Positions 45,289-56,580 of a DNA stretch of 64,000 nucleotides are shown piece after piece. Numbering within the stretch: the stretch's first letter is position 1; each line of letters starts with the position of its first letter. The DNA comes from Siderastrea siderea (taxonomy: Eukaryota > Cnidaria > Anthozoa > Scleractinia > Rhizangiidae): contig OZ034969.1 in the NCBI GenBank assembly GCA_964030785.1, forward strand, positions 33,188,101 to 33,252,100. The letters run 5' to 3'. The notes beneath the pieces were generated by a model. It had not been told where the DNA came from, did no database searches, and saw nothing but the letters and a program-made list of their open reading frames with translations. A program made the translations under genes and the position numbers.

Positions 45289-45331
<43 letters not shown>
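45289..45331. repeat. ATT microsatellite
   Basis: About fourteen perfect ATT units. Confidence 0.95.
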
Positions 45332-45333
<2 letters not shown>

Positions 45334-45539
45334 CATGAGACTTATGGCACTTATGATGTCATATCTCGCAATTATAACAACATAGCTGAAAAGGGCAGGC
45401 GCTAACAAAACAGCGTCTTAAAAAATGAAAAAACCCTTTATGAGGGCTGCCATTAACCCCCCCCCCCCGTCCTCTTTGTAAGTCTTCATAAACTAGGTTT
45501 GTTTCAGTCATCAGAGTCCCTGCTTTTACATGCGCTAGT

Positions 45540-46135
45540 TTAACCCTATTCAGACCGTGGGGGAGGGGGGTTGGGGGGCGATTATGCCCACACTGACTTG
45601 ACGTTTATGTCTGTTTTATAAGCAAGCTAAACCCACCAAACTTGGTGTCTTTTCCAAAATTTTATCTGGCAACAATTTGGCATAGCACGTACTTGTCCAT
45701 CAAGTTTGATGTTACCATGGCAACCACTTTTGACAGGCTGTTTTTTCATAATTTTAAATTTTTATCTTTTCATTGAAAATTATAACTTTTCTGAAGTAAG
45801 TTTTACATTTTTATATCATTTTCGTGTTTTTTATTGATTTCGGTTACTTTTTGGTCAATTTTGACAATTTTCAAAGGTTCTGGAAAAATCAAGAAATCCG
45901 AGATGGTGGATCCAAGATGGACGCTGTTTTACAACCTGACGTAATTGTTACGTCATATGACGTCATCGGCTTATGTTGCGGACATTAAAGGAAACACTTT
46001 TGGACGTACCATCTGCCCTCCAAGTTTCGTTGTCACAGCTTCAATATTCTCAGAGTTTAAGAGGTGGAGGGCGAATCAGCCTCCTCCACTCCCCGGTCCA
46101 GAGCACCAAAAATAGCCCAGTCCGAATAGGATTAA
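45540..46135. mobile_element. CCCTATTC inverted-repeat element, copy 2
   Basis: TTAA at 45540-45543 and 46132-46135 flanks the ends CCCTATTCAGACC and GGTCCAGAG...CCGAATAGGA. The interior is collinear with 25005-25600, including a TTACCATGGCAACC box and clustered GACGTCAT/TACGTCAT sites. Diverged from copy 1, so not recent. Confidence 0.7.
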
Positions 46136-47099
46136 ACGGTCAATCAGTTTGAGGAGCCATTTGTTTTGTCCTTTTGTTTTGGTTGGCTTTAAGAATTTTT
46201 GCCGACACGCCATATGATGGATGACTATTTCTGTAAGAAGCAATTCATCAAGATCTTTAATTTTCTTTCAGCTGTTTTCAGGGAACTGTTTCTTTTTCTG
46301 AATGAGGGGTGAAGCAATTTAATCACCTTTGTGGCATAAACAGCGTGTTAAATGACAAAAATGTTGGTCTAAAACTAATATTTATTATGAATAACAGTGG
46401 CTTATATGTGATGAAGGGTCATCAGCCTAAACAAAATGATCTAACTTCGTCCGAGAAGGAAGATGTCTGTCAAAAAAGATTATTTTTGTAATTCAAGTGT
46501 GCTTGCCATTGGAACAAAATAACTCCGCCTTGTTTCAATTTCAAGTACTTCAACAGCCAATGGATTTGGCAATAGGTCTTTGAATGGCATTGTCGAATAT
46601 CAACATACGGTGACGTCATCGATATCTTCGCTGGAACATGCATGCATGCAATACAGCAAGACGAGCACGGAAAACTATCCACAAATCAGAATTAAAGGGT
46701 AAGTTCTGTAGACACGTCTGTCATTATTTATCACTGCCAAAAGGGTGACATTTTTTATGTCGCTAAACCGATCCCCCGATCCCCGTTCTTCTCCTGAACG
46801 AGTTCTCTTTTTGGTCAGAGTTCATTACAGTGAATCTCGGTAATTTATATCTGGCCCTTGGATTCCGAAAGAACGCGGTTCATCAACTAACTTAAATTCA
46901 ACTTTAAACTGAGGGCGTTTCTCTTCTATCTTCTCCTCCTGTTTAGTACTGAAATTGACGAAATTCCAAGGTTTAATTCGGTACCGGTCAAAGTTTGCAT
47001 GTTCAAAGCTGAGACTGTAGGATTTATCGAGCGCGGTGGGGGTACAATTTTACATGATCTTCACGTTGAATTTGCCAGGTCGGTTAACTCGACTGTTAA
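46136..47099. repeat. Spacer of block B shared with copy D
   Basis: Matches 40195-40760. The corresponding part of block A has no counterpart here, because the Penelope relic and unique sequence occupy that place. No gene. Confidence 0.55.
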
Positions 47100-48728
47100 G
47101 GGGTGAGAGAGAATCGATCGAAAAATTAAAAGAAGTTACGATTTTAATGCCAAACTTTAGTTTTTCCTTTTTAATAAAGTGCTCAAGGTATATTTAATTT
47201 ACAAGTTTATAAAATGTGAAGCATTTTTTTCAATAAATTTATCATCCGATAGATAGATCCCTATCTGTCATCCTTTGTGTTAACGCTTATCCATTTATAC
47301 ACCTTACATTATATAATTCAAATGTTATCCGTTGGTTGGGGATTTATCTTTTCATATTAATTTAAATTATGATTTGCGTACGTTTCAGCCGTCAAAACCT
47401 GACGGTAATCTTATTTACAGTAAGTTCAAAGAACCGCAGGTGCATTAGTTAAATAAACGTACTGACTAAGCGTGGCTGGAAATGGAGTTACATGTGATAC
47501 ACATTTCAGTCAATTCTGTTCTCTTTGTGGATAAATTTCGGTTTAATTAAATTTGATCAGTAAAATTTTATCCGTTTAATGAAATCTTGGGACTTAATTA
47601 GACAACGAAGTTTCATGTCGCCCCATTTGGAATTTGCTCAGAATATTGACTTAACATACTCAGCTGTTATAGGACACGTCATAAGATAGGACTGACAATG
47701 ATGGACAACATGAATGGGTTTAGCCAAGCCTCGTTCTGGGAGTTGTCGAGGCAACGCAAATCTCACACTACGCTTGCCCCTTATTTGAAGACACTTTGAA
47801 TACCACATAACTTTATTACCACATAATTTGTCTTTTGTTCTGAAAAGTGAACCACGCTAAGGAGATAAAAACAATGTTTACAGCAACCAGATCAATTTAG
47901 TTTTACTTATGTAGGATTTTAAATTGAAATTGCCAATAGTGCACCATTTGTTGTTTAGCGATTTCCCCTCTACGAGCGTGGGTTCAAGTTACTTCGACTT
48001 GTAACAAAGGCCAAAAGACAAAGATAACATAGAGCTTTTTCCGCTCTGCTAATATGTAACAAGCATTTTGAGAATTTCCTTAATCACGCACTCAAGACTC
48101 GATACGTGACTGTTTTCCATAGTGTTCTTTAAGTAAAAATATTACTAGTCATTTTGTGAGCAGGTGCCTGATTTTTTAACTTTCTCGTTTGAACTTTCTG
48201 CGCCTGTTTGGACTTGTAAAATGCGCATAAAGAGACCTTGTGGATGATATTGGTATTTATCAACATAGCTTCAGGCGATAAGGTAGTCATAAACATGCGA
48301 CGCTCAACAGAGTGGGGATTAATACATAGGTTTCGCAAAACATTTTCCATACCCTGCAGAAATAATTAAGAAGTTTGCGATAGAAGCGTCATAAGCTTAA
48401 AAAAAACCCTTTGTTGAATGTACCATGAGAGGATCAAGATTAAACATTAATCACTCGGGGGAAGAGCTTCGCTGAGTCATTTATCATTGGCTATAATTAT
48501 GTATCCAAAACTCCAAATTACGTTGTTTATACTGTGTTTCCTCTTACCTCTATCGCGTAATGGCAGAAAAATAAATCAGTATTCCATGAATAAATAAAGT
48601 CTATTTTGGACGAAACATCCACATCTTCATTTTCTCTCAAAGTGCAAACATCGAAAGGTAAGTCCGTGACGCCAGAAATGATAACCGAATTTTCTTTTTT
48701 GATCGAATTAAATCAACTTGAGTTATTA
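47100..48728. repeat. Conserved spacer module, copy B
   Basis: Collinear with 6386-7212 plus 8354-9170, without the foldback element. TTAA at 47919-47922 is the empty target. Right part also matches block C. No gene. Confidence 0.7.
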
Positions 48729-48729
48729 T

Positions 48730-48760
48730 GATCATTTTGTTTAGGCTGATGACCCTTCAT
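48730..48760 (-). repeat. 31-base inverted copy at a deletion junction
   Basis: These 31 bases are a perfect reverse complement of 46411-46441. They sit where block B lacks about 300 bases present in blocks A and C. This looks like template-copied filler at a repaired break. Confidence 0.7.
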
Positions 48761-51268
48761 GGTTTATCACTTGCAGCCCAGAATACTAAGTTCTAAATCC
48801 TGTTTTCACTCCCACTATAATGAAAATCTTATGAATCTTTCCGCGTTTATAACCACTATACCTCCAGTGACAAAATTTCTATGTCGCATTTCCTCGACAA
48901 ACTTGCACTTTTAAATTGCTCACCTTCGTGATGTGATCGTTGTAAAGGCTATTTTTCCCCAGAGGACCTACAGGTACCAAATTAAAGGTGAGGAAAATTG
49001 TTGGCAGTTAGATCAGACATTTGGTTTTATGCTAAAAAACTTCGATTAAAAGCTATTGTTGGGAGTATAATTATTGCACCTATTTTGCACATGCCCTCCT
49101 GATTTCGATGTATAGTGTTTACTCATAAAAATGTCTCACCTTTGCGTTTGTTGCTTTTAAAAAACGTTTAAGTCATTAAATTTAAACAAGGAAAAAGAGG
49201 AATATACTGAGTAGGCTTTTGCTGACGTAGCAAGAAAACGCCTTTCCGGTGTACAATTAGAAGTTCTTTTCAAATTCAAAAGAAGTAAGTGTTCTTGCTT
49301 ATTCTTTACATTCGTATATTAAGGTGTCTATGGAGATTCAGACTGTAGTTTCAGACTGTAGTTTAATAGTCTTTTAATGAAATCTAAGTGAAAATAAAAT
49401 TAATCCCTTTTCAAATGTAGTCTCCTCAAGCGTGGGACCGGGATGGTAAATTTTCAAAGCAAATTATCAATGTTGGCTTTACAAAGTTAGCTGTTAAAAT
49501 ATATTCCTAAAAACAAGGGGAAACAAAATTGGATCTATAATATTGCGAAAAATTCTGGATCACAAAAAGTAAATCTATCCTCTTTGGAGTTGCCTAGTCG
49601 ACAACTGATGTCGTACACTACACTTTTATAAATCATTTTGTTCCCAAAACGTTTTGTTTTCTCACAAAATATTGTTCATTTTTACGTTCATTTTGTCCAC
49701 AACCGTCGTGAACATGCTGAAGTAACAAAAAATTAGGAAAACTACCAGACAAACATAATCGTAAATTGAAGTAACGTAGGATGTGACACTAAAATTGGAT
49801 TGTTCGAAATCTATTCTCTGTCTATCGACTTCGCCTCATTCTGCGGGCATGGGTACATAGCTGAGTGTGGTGGTCATTTTTTACCACTTTAAAGGCAACT
49901 TATTTATTTTTCGTTAATTTCGTTTACCGTATAGGTGAGGTTTCCCAATTTACGAAAATCGTTTTCTTAACATAAATTCTAGCCTATAGCTAAACATAAA
50001 CAGCGAAGTAGCAAGGAACGTGGAATACAAACCGTTAATTAATTACCCTGGAAAGTGAACGCAAAATGTAAATGACAGCGCCATCTTGAAGTGGGCGTTG
50101 AAAAAATTAGCCCGAGGAGTCTATTGGCGAAAAAAAAAAACGATACGATCGATACTGTTTATTTTTCAATATTTTACAAAATGAGGTTGAGAACTTTTCC
50201 CTGTTGTGAGTTTGGGTGAATTTGAAATGAATCTTTTCAATTGCGTGCTCAAGACTCGATACGTGACTGTTTCGTACGATGTTTTCCAAGTAAACAACCC
50301 AGCAGCTGCATTATTTTTGACATTTCTTTTCTGACCTTCCGTGTACCTGTTTGAAATTGAAATACACATAATTGGGCCTCTTGGATTAAATCATAGAAGA
50401 GCTATAAGCGATGAGTCATGCTTTAGGTTTATAATATTTGCAAAACGCCAAACTGTTGTTTTGATGCTCTGTTGGCTATTTCCGCTTACGTCTCGTTACC
50501 ATCACGTGAAGGCAGAAAAATAAATATCTCATAGACAAATAAATTAAGATTCTTGTCGATACAAGGAACACCCATAAACGTCCTTAGCCTCTAGGTATAG
50601 ATCTCTCTGTGTGGAATCCTCGAAACGTAAGTGCAAACCGCAAATGCAAACTTAAATTTAAGTTCCTGGATTCCAATTTGAGCTATTCGGTCATTTTAAC
50701 GACACAATGTCAGTACTATTGCAATCTAAAATGTATCACGTTTGTAATTTTATGTCTCATTCCCACCGCGTGCAAAAAGCTTCGCTCTGCTTTAAGAGAT
50801 AGCATTCACAATTGAAAACTGCGGCAACTACTATTGATAAAATGTCCACCTCAGTTATTATATCTCACACTTTTTGTGCCGTTTTCTAGGTCAATGTAGA
50901 TTGTCGGACACGTAATTAGTCAAAGCTTACTTGAGTTTAAACTTTACAACGCCTCATCATTGTTGACAATGGGTTGGCTTCAGACCCCAGAATAATCCAA
51001 AAGCCTTTCTTTCTTCATACTGACGTAATGAACTGATATGACAGACAAATCTATGAACTGCGATATTAACGTAAAATAAGTGGAATGGTCTTTGTATTGT
51101 GTTCCAGGTTCATGATCAATTGCTTTTTCAGCCTGAAGAAAAGATACGACGAATTTCGAATCTATGACCTCTTCGATACCGGTTGTATAAAGGTTTGAGA
51201 TGTTGGGAGCAGAATCGTTGTGGGCATGTGGAATGGATGACGCGGGGTATTAGAACCCAGTTGAAAAA
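48761..51268. repeat. Spacer paralogous to 9490-11970
   Basis: Gene-free and collinear with block A with many small indels. A region at about 49110-49390 has no counterpart in block A. Open frames at 50107-50369 and 50341-50523 are not maintained between copies. Confidence 0.6.
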
Positions 51269-51344
51269 GGGTCGAATAGCTCAGTTGGTAGAGCAACGCA
51301 CTGGCATCACAGGGGCCGACATGGGTTTCAATCCCGCTGTAGTC
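51269..51344 (+). repeat. tRNA-derived SINE head relic, copy B
   Basis: Contains TAGCTCAGTTGGTAGAGC (a D-arm with A box) and GGGTTTCAATCCC (a T-arm with B box). The acceptor ends do not pair, and no tail or target duplication is visible. The same relic is at 11971. A SINE relic or tRNA pseudogene, not a functional tRNA. Confidence 0.6.
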
Positions 51345-51414
51345 TTGAACTGAATATTTTCTACTTTTCAGGCGAAAAATAAAAACGATTATTGCTGCAC
51401 ACTACAAAGATCAT

Positions 51415-51804
51415 TTAAAGGGGCATGGTCACGCTATTTTAGTTCACTTTAAAAATCAAAAATATGTCCTCACATCAATAAACGCCCAGAAATAATGGTC
51501 TAGTTTTGTTACCAAAGGCTATATTACTTCACTGAAACTATTTTCTGTCGTCTGTTGCTACGGATGGCACGGATGGAAATGGATTGCCATTTCAAAAAAT
51601 TAGGCTAAACTTTTCAAATTCTTTCAGCGTGTTGACATTAAATCGATATTAAATGGTCATGGTTTGTTTTCTCTTAATGAAATTAAGTTAATATGTTCCT
51701 TTAAATGTTCAAACACAATTGGGCATGGATAAAGTTAGCTACCTATAATTCTAGCACAGTTCTGACCAGAAATCTGCGAAATCCTGGTGACTATGCCCCT
51801 TTAA
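51415..51804. mobile_element. TTAA-flanked AGGGGC element, copy 1
   Basis: TTAA at 51415-51418 and 51801-51804. The ends are AGGGGCATGGTCACG and its near complement GTGACTATGCCCCT. It shares TGTCGTCTGTTGCTAC and GGATGGAAATGGATTG with the element at 54897. It is absent from block A (near 12525). Non-coding MITE. Confidence 0.8.
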
Positions 51805-52095
51805 CTCATTTTATTTATTCACACTACGAAGATGTACGCTGTCTCTTTTATTCCAGAGCATGACTCAGAGGAGTATTATTTGGCCGAAATAGATATTACC
51901 TCAAGATTGACTTGTTATGCTGCCCAGTTTAAGTATTTAGGATCTATGAAAGTCATTTTGCACTGTGGAGTCAAATAATTCCTGGGAACTTATGTGACCG
52001 TCGATAAATACTCGCCTTACCAGGTGTAGTCGGATAGAGGTTTTCAATTAATCGCAGTGTTTAATTTGCAGACTTAAACTGGAAGGCCATTCACG
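51805..52095 (+). promoter_or_regulatory. Conserved 5' flank of type II gene
   Basis: Matches about 12530-12828. TTTAATTTGCAG ends 24 bases before the ATG, as in the other type II gene. It may be a 5' UTR splice acceptor. Confidence 0.35.
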
Positions 52096-53088
52096 ATGTC
52101 AAACGCCACAAGTAAGCCAGCTAATCTTCCCACAGATGCTCTAGCCGAACCAGGACCTGACTGGTCCGTTGCGAGGACGATATGGGGATTGGCTTGGGGG
52201 CTGCATTGGATTGGCTTCGGCGTTCTGTTTGGTCTTCTTGCTATCCACTCTTTCCTCGCTTTAGTGTTGGTGAATCACAAGAAAGGATTCTGCCGCAAGC
52301 CTTTGCATGTGGCTATCAACTCGCTGCTGTTCGGCCTTGGATCCACTCGAGCCGTTTATTTAATGTTGGATCCGTACGAGTCCAGAGAAAATGGCGTGGA
52401 GGATCCAAAATGGCTAACACTGCTACTCTTCGGAATCGCTTACCCCTGTTTGACATCCTCGTTTTGCCTGATTCACCTGGCTTTTCTGGAGGTGACCAAG
52501 CTGAAGGTCGGCCCAAGCAGGCTGCAGAATGCCAAGTTTTTATCTGCAGTTATTGTTGCTCATTTTATCATCGTCTTCACTGCAGAAACGACATCTTCCA
52601 TCAAGCCAGAGTTGGACGCACTCTTGATCGTCTGCCAGTCATTCTTCATTCTCTGGGGCTTGCTTCTCTCTGGTTGTTTCATCTACAGCGGCTGCAAGGT
52701 AATCAACCGCGTGGATAATGTTCAACAGCAACTCAGCACCATCGAAAAAAACGAGCGCCTACAAAGCAAGCTGCAACAGAAATCACGCACAACCAAAGTG
52801 GCAAGGATCACGCTTGCCACCAGTTTCTTGGGTATTGCAGTGTGTGGATTACATTTGTATTCCATGATTGGCGTGTACGGAATGTACAGCGATGTCGTCC
52901 ACCCGTCCCCCTGGCCATGGCTGGCGTTTCAATCAAGTTTTCGCCTCGTGGAGCTTGCCATGGCATACACGATCGCCTACAGTGTGATGCAACCAGCAGA
53001 AAAGGCAAAGAATTCGAAAAGATTCGCATCGACTAGTTCCCAGGAGGGAGGGGCTCAGATCACCTTAACGGAAGTGAAGCCAGTGTAG
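52096..53088 (+). CDS. PRRT3/PRRT4-like seven-helix membrane protein, type II
   Basis: A 330-residue single-exon protein, twin of the 12829 gene in the duplicated block, with 24 substitutions over the shared length by my count. All seven membrane segments, AEPGPDW (17-23), LDPYES (91-96), CQSFF (180-184) and SPWPW (271-275) are intact. Changes cluster in the loop between segments 5 and 6 (about 207-235), whereas the helices change mostly conservatively. The C-terminus ends at TLTEVKPV because the codon matching W331 is TAG. The flanking spacers carry many indels, but the coding frame has none, so the gene is probably functional. A + strand open frame of 178 codons at 52182 overlaps it and is a shadow. 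Function is unknown. Confidence 0.9.
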   Translation: MSNATSKPANLPTDALAEPGPDWSVARTIWGLAWGLHWIGFGVLFGLLAIHSFLALVLVNHKKGFCRKPLHVAINSLLFGLGSTRAVYLMLDPYESRENGVEDPKWLTLLLFGIAYPCLTSSFCLIHLAFLEVTKLKVGPSRLQNAKFLSAVIVAHFIIVFTAETTSSIKPELDALLIVCQSFFILWGLLLSGCFIYSGCKVINRVDNVQQQLSTIEKNERLQSKLQQKSRTTKVARITLATSFLGIAVCGLHLYSMIGVYGMYSDVVHPSPWPWLAFQSSFRLVELAMAYTIAYSVMQPAEKAKNSKRFASTSSQEGGAQITLTEVKPV

Positions 53089-53278
53089 CATACGCAGTGA
53101 TCTACTGTAAGTTCACTGCCTTAGAAGTAGACGTCTGGTGATCTAGCGAGAAAGCTTACTCGAAAATACATAATATGCCATGTACTAGATATAACTTAGA
53201 CCTGTAGAGACAATGGACGCGCTACCTTAAGTGTAAACTAACTGTCTTACTTTATTGTGGATTTAAAAAAATCAAATG
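53089..53278. other. 3' flank of type II gene
   Basis: Short non-coding flank, shorter than in block A, which has about 300 extra bases. No AATAAA recognised here. Confidence 0.4.
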
Positions 53279-53622
53279 CAGTGGAACCCCGCCACACGAC
53301 AGTTCTTTATCTACCAACTCGTTATTATTCCCAGATACTTTTTTGGCCTCAAGAAAAGATGGAACAGTTCCTTTTTTAGATTGTCTCAGAGGGCGTCAGG
53401 AAGGGCATGAAAAAAGGGACCCTGCAGTCTTCCATCTTCTTATGCAGCAAGTGTGCTAGAATCTCTTGCCAATGTTGGTCTGCACAGTCATTGGAAACGA
53501 TGTCCACGCCAGGAGGGACCAAACATTCGTGGCGCTTCCATTGTCTTCCGAGACAGAAGGATGCCATCCCAAACCCTGTTAATCTTACTACATTTTCATG
53601 GTTCAGCGGGGTTCCACTGTGT
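53279..53622. mobile_element. Short inverted-repeat element (mariner-like ends), copy B
   Basis: Same CAGTGGAACCCCG ends as at 14411-14601. The interior contains about 150 extra bases (53420-53580) missing from block A. Comparing the two suggests an internal deletion in copy A or an insertion in copy B. Confidence 0.55.
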
Positions 53623-54441
53623 AAAGCCAGCAAAGAAATCAGCTTGATCGGGCTGGAAGGAGGGGGTGGGGGACCTTAAGAATTGTTGTTGCATCTCACG
53701 TAAGCTCACTGCACACGACGCTAATGATGCAATTTTAACTTGTCCCGAAATCGTGTACTTTAAATTAAAGCCTCAAGAGAATTAAGTTTGCCAAAGGGAC
53801 TAAGAGGGAATCAGCTGTCGCCTAGTTAAATTTAGATGTAAGCACAAAAGAAATTTCAGTAGTTGCTTGGTTTTACTTTTAATTCGTTGTTAATTAATTT
53901 CTAATATCTAGAGAAACCATTGATACCGGTCTTGCCTCGGGTAACCCTGGACAAATATCAGTTTATCATTATTATTGATCAGTATTTCGGTTATGATCAA
54001 GGTTGCTTGAACAAAAAAATCTGTGTGTAAGAGAATGGAGTCCAAAAATGTAACGACAATGCCGTAGATCGAGTACACGTTAAACTAATTGTCTCCACAG
54101 CTGAACAGTGCATAGTTGTTGTATCACGTGTTAAATTGTGCACTGTACCATGGGCTGTCCAGTTTGGAAATAACTGAATATGTGCTTGAAAAATGTATTT
54201 AGTATTTTATGTAATGTATTGAATATTTTAAGCTACCGATGTTGAACCGTTAGGTTACTTTTGTTCCAAGTTGATGTAACGAACACGCAGACTCTGGAGA
54301 AATGAACTATGTACTAATTTGCAAGAACCTCATGGACGGCATTACATGTGGCTCTCAAGGATTCTTTTAACGGACAAACCTAAGTAATGGTTTTGTGATT
54401 TTTGTTATGTCATTGTTCTAGTGATGGAAATCAGATCAAAC
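53623..54441. repeat. Spacer paralogous to 14602-15126, 15683-15740 and 19501-19670
   Basis: Gene-free. It serves as the empty site for both the 15127-15682 element and the 15747-19500 LINE. Confidence 0.7.
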
Positions 54442-54896
54442 CTTTGTCTGTTGTACAGACAAAGGCCGACCAATTGTTTCAGCTTGTAGTTACCCTACTG
54501 AACTTATCTCTAGCTACTTAGACAGGATCATGGTGCCTACGGTTAAATCTTTGCCATCGTACATCACAGATACTAACCACGCATTGGCAATTTTTTTGCG
54601 ATTTCAATTTTTCCGGCGAAAACAACCTTTTACTATGGACATTACTTCTTTATATACCGTAATTTCCAATAACGAAGGACTTCAGGCACTTAGGTTTTTC
54701 TTCGACCAGCGCACTGCTAAAGAACCCAGCTTTGAAACACTGCTCCGTTTAGCCGAACTACTTTTGACACTGAATTGCTTTTCATTTGCCGATAACCACT
54801 ACAAACAGGTCAACGGCGTCGCTATGGGCACCAAAATGGGACCTAGCTACGCCAATCTTTTCGTAGGTTACATCGAAAATCAATTTTTCAACCAAT

Positions 54897-55270
54897 TTAA
54901 AGGGGCTATGTCACGCTATTTTAGTATCTTTTTAAAAAGTTAAAAAGTGTCTTGGCATCGATTGAATCCCAAAACTAGTAGTCTAGCTTTGTTATTAAAG
55001 ACTATCTTACGGCACTGACACTGTTTCCTGTCGTCTGTTGCTACCGATGGCAAGGATGGAAATGGATTGAGCCCAATTTTTTCAAGTTTTGATGCTATGT
55101 TTTCAAAAATCACAAAAAAAATTATTATCGTTACCTTTCCCTCATAAATTTCATTTGATATCTTCCTCATAGTTTTACAGGAGCATTTTGTGTATGAGTG
55201 AAGGCACTAGGTTATGATTTTAGCAGAATTGACCTAAAATAGCAAAATCCTCGTGACATAACCCCTTTAA
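54897..55270. mobile_element. TTAA-flanked AGGGGC element, copy 2
   Basis: Inserted in the Penelope reverse transcriptase between NQF and KGTKPELYGRYID codons. Removing the element and one TTAA restores the reading frame across the junction. Ends AGGGGCTATGTCACG and CGTGACATAACCCCT. Related to 51415-51804. It is younger than the Penelope copy. Confidence 0.88.
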
Positions 55271-56404
55271 GGGCACCAAACCTGAACTTTACGGCCGCTA
55301 CATCGACGACTGTATTGGCGCAACTTCATCTAGCAGAGAAGAACATGATCATTTTATAACTTCTGTCAACTCCTTTAACCCTGCACTGAAATATACCTGG
55401 GAAATTTCCGAAATTTCAATCGCCTTTCTCGACATCAAAGTTTCAATCAATAGCAACGGCCTATCAACCAGTGTGCACTACAAACCTACAGATTCCCACA
55501 GTTATTTGTTGCATTCATCTTCTCATCCTTCCCATGTCAAAAACTCCATCCCGTTCTCTCAATTTCTTAGACTTCGGCGTTTATGTAGTGATGACTCCGA
55601 TTTTTCCAACAAATCAGAGGAAATGTGTCATTTCTCCAAGAATCCTGGCTATCCTGATTCTTTTGTCAACACAGCTCAACACCGTGCTCAACAGATTGAT
55701 CGACAATCAGCACTGCAAACGGCACAGAAGGAAGAGAATGAGAAAATTCCACTTACACTCACTTATCATCCACATAACCACGTAGCCAAAAACGTCATTT
55801 TAAAGAACTTTAAGTTACTCCAAAGTGACAAACGAAACAGGAAGAATCTTTTCACAGCCCCCATTGGTTTCATTCAAACGCGACAAAAACATAGGGAACT
55901 TTCTAGTTAGAAGTGTACTTAAATCTGCTGATCAACCAGGTACTTTTAAATGCACGCGCAAACGATGCAACACTTGTCCTTTCATTCACAATGCGGACAA
56001 AATAACAGGACCGTAACGATAGATTAAAATCACTGATCGTTTTACATGCACCTCTGCGAATGTTATCTATTGCATAACATGCACTTTATGCAAAAAGATA
56101 TACATTGGTGAAACAGGGAGGAGATTAGGGGACCGTTTCCGCATCCATACCAGTCGCCCGACATTTCAATCTCCCTAATCACTCTAGTCAACATATGACG
56201 ATCTAGGTGGCCTTTCCCTACACCAGGGTAACACGGAAAGCCGTAAAAATCTAGAACAAAAATTCAGTTTTCAAATCGGCACACTTAATCCCGACGGTAC
56301 CAACGAACGCTTTTCATTCAATTAATTTAGTCTTGTTTTCCACGTTGCCATGTTCCCACCAATAGCGTAGCTCCACCACTCCCTGTATAAACGAAGTGCA
56401 ACCC

Positions 56405-56450
56405 ACAAATCCTTGATTTGCTCTGACGAAGGGCTAACGCTCGAAACGTC
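56405..56450 (+). ncRNA. Candidate hammerhead motif at Penelope 3' end
   Basis: CTGACGA (about 56412) is followed by GGGC-TAAC-GCTC (a possible stem II with one bulged A), then GAAACGTC. Flanking GCT and AGC can form the base of stem I. This order and the very short stem III match the minimal hammerheads reported in Penelope-like elements. Activity cannot be judged, and the stem II mismatch leaves doubt. Confidence 0.4.
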
Positions 56451-56524
56451 AGCTTTCAATCTCTTTACGGTGGCCAATTTACCTTATCAACTCAGTTGAT
56501 AAATCCAACATTTTGTGTTTCACG

Positions 56525-56562
<38 letters not shown>

Positions 56563-56580
56563 ACCCCGCTTTGTCTGTTA

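Larger units (their letters stand above)
54442..56580 (+). pseudogene. Penelope-like retroelement, 5'-truncated, with GIY-YIG end
   Basis: Direct repeats CTTTGTCTGTT flank the insert (54442 and 56569). Block A has one diverged copy (near 19690). The + strand encodes SACSYPTELISSYLDRIM and TMDITSLYTVISNNEG. It then gives GVAMGTKMGPSYANLFVGYI, and after an inserted MITE YGRYIDDCIGATSS and LDIKVSI. The end has the Cys-rich TFKCTRKRCNTCPF and the nuclease motif IYCITC...KIYIGETGRRLGDRF (about 56060-56140). A deletion follows the nuclease motif, then VARHFNLPNHSS appears. Frameshifts occur near 55480-55560 and 55820-56020. The N-terminal third is missing. It is not functional. Confidence 0.85.

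Noticed and set aside
10309..45331. CRISPR-like arrays
   Set aside because: The regular repeats here are microsatellites (ATT, ATTG, TAA) with no unique spacers, and the DNA is eukaryotic.
11971..51344. Functional tRNA genes at 11971 and 51269
   Set aside because: D-arm and T-arm are visible but the acceptor stem does not pair and the copies are diverged. They are SINE or tRNA relics.
52182..52718. 178-codon open frame overlapping the type II gene
   Set aside because: It lies in another frame of a conserved membrane-protein gene and is only open because of that gene's codon composition.
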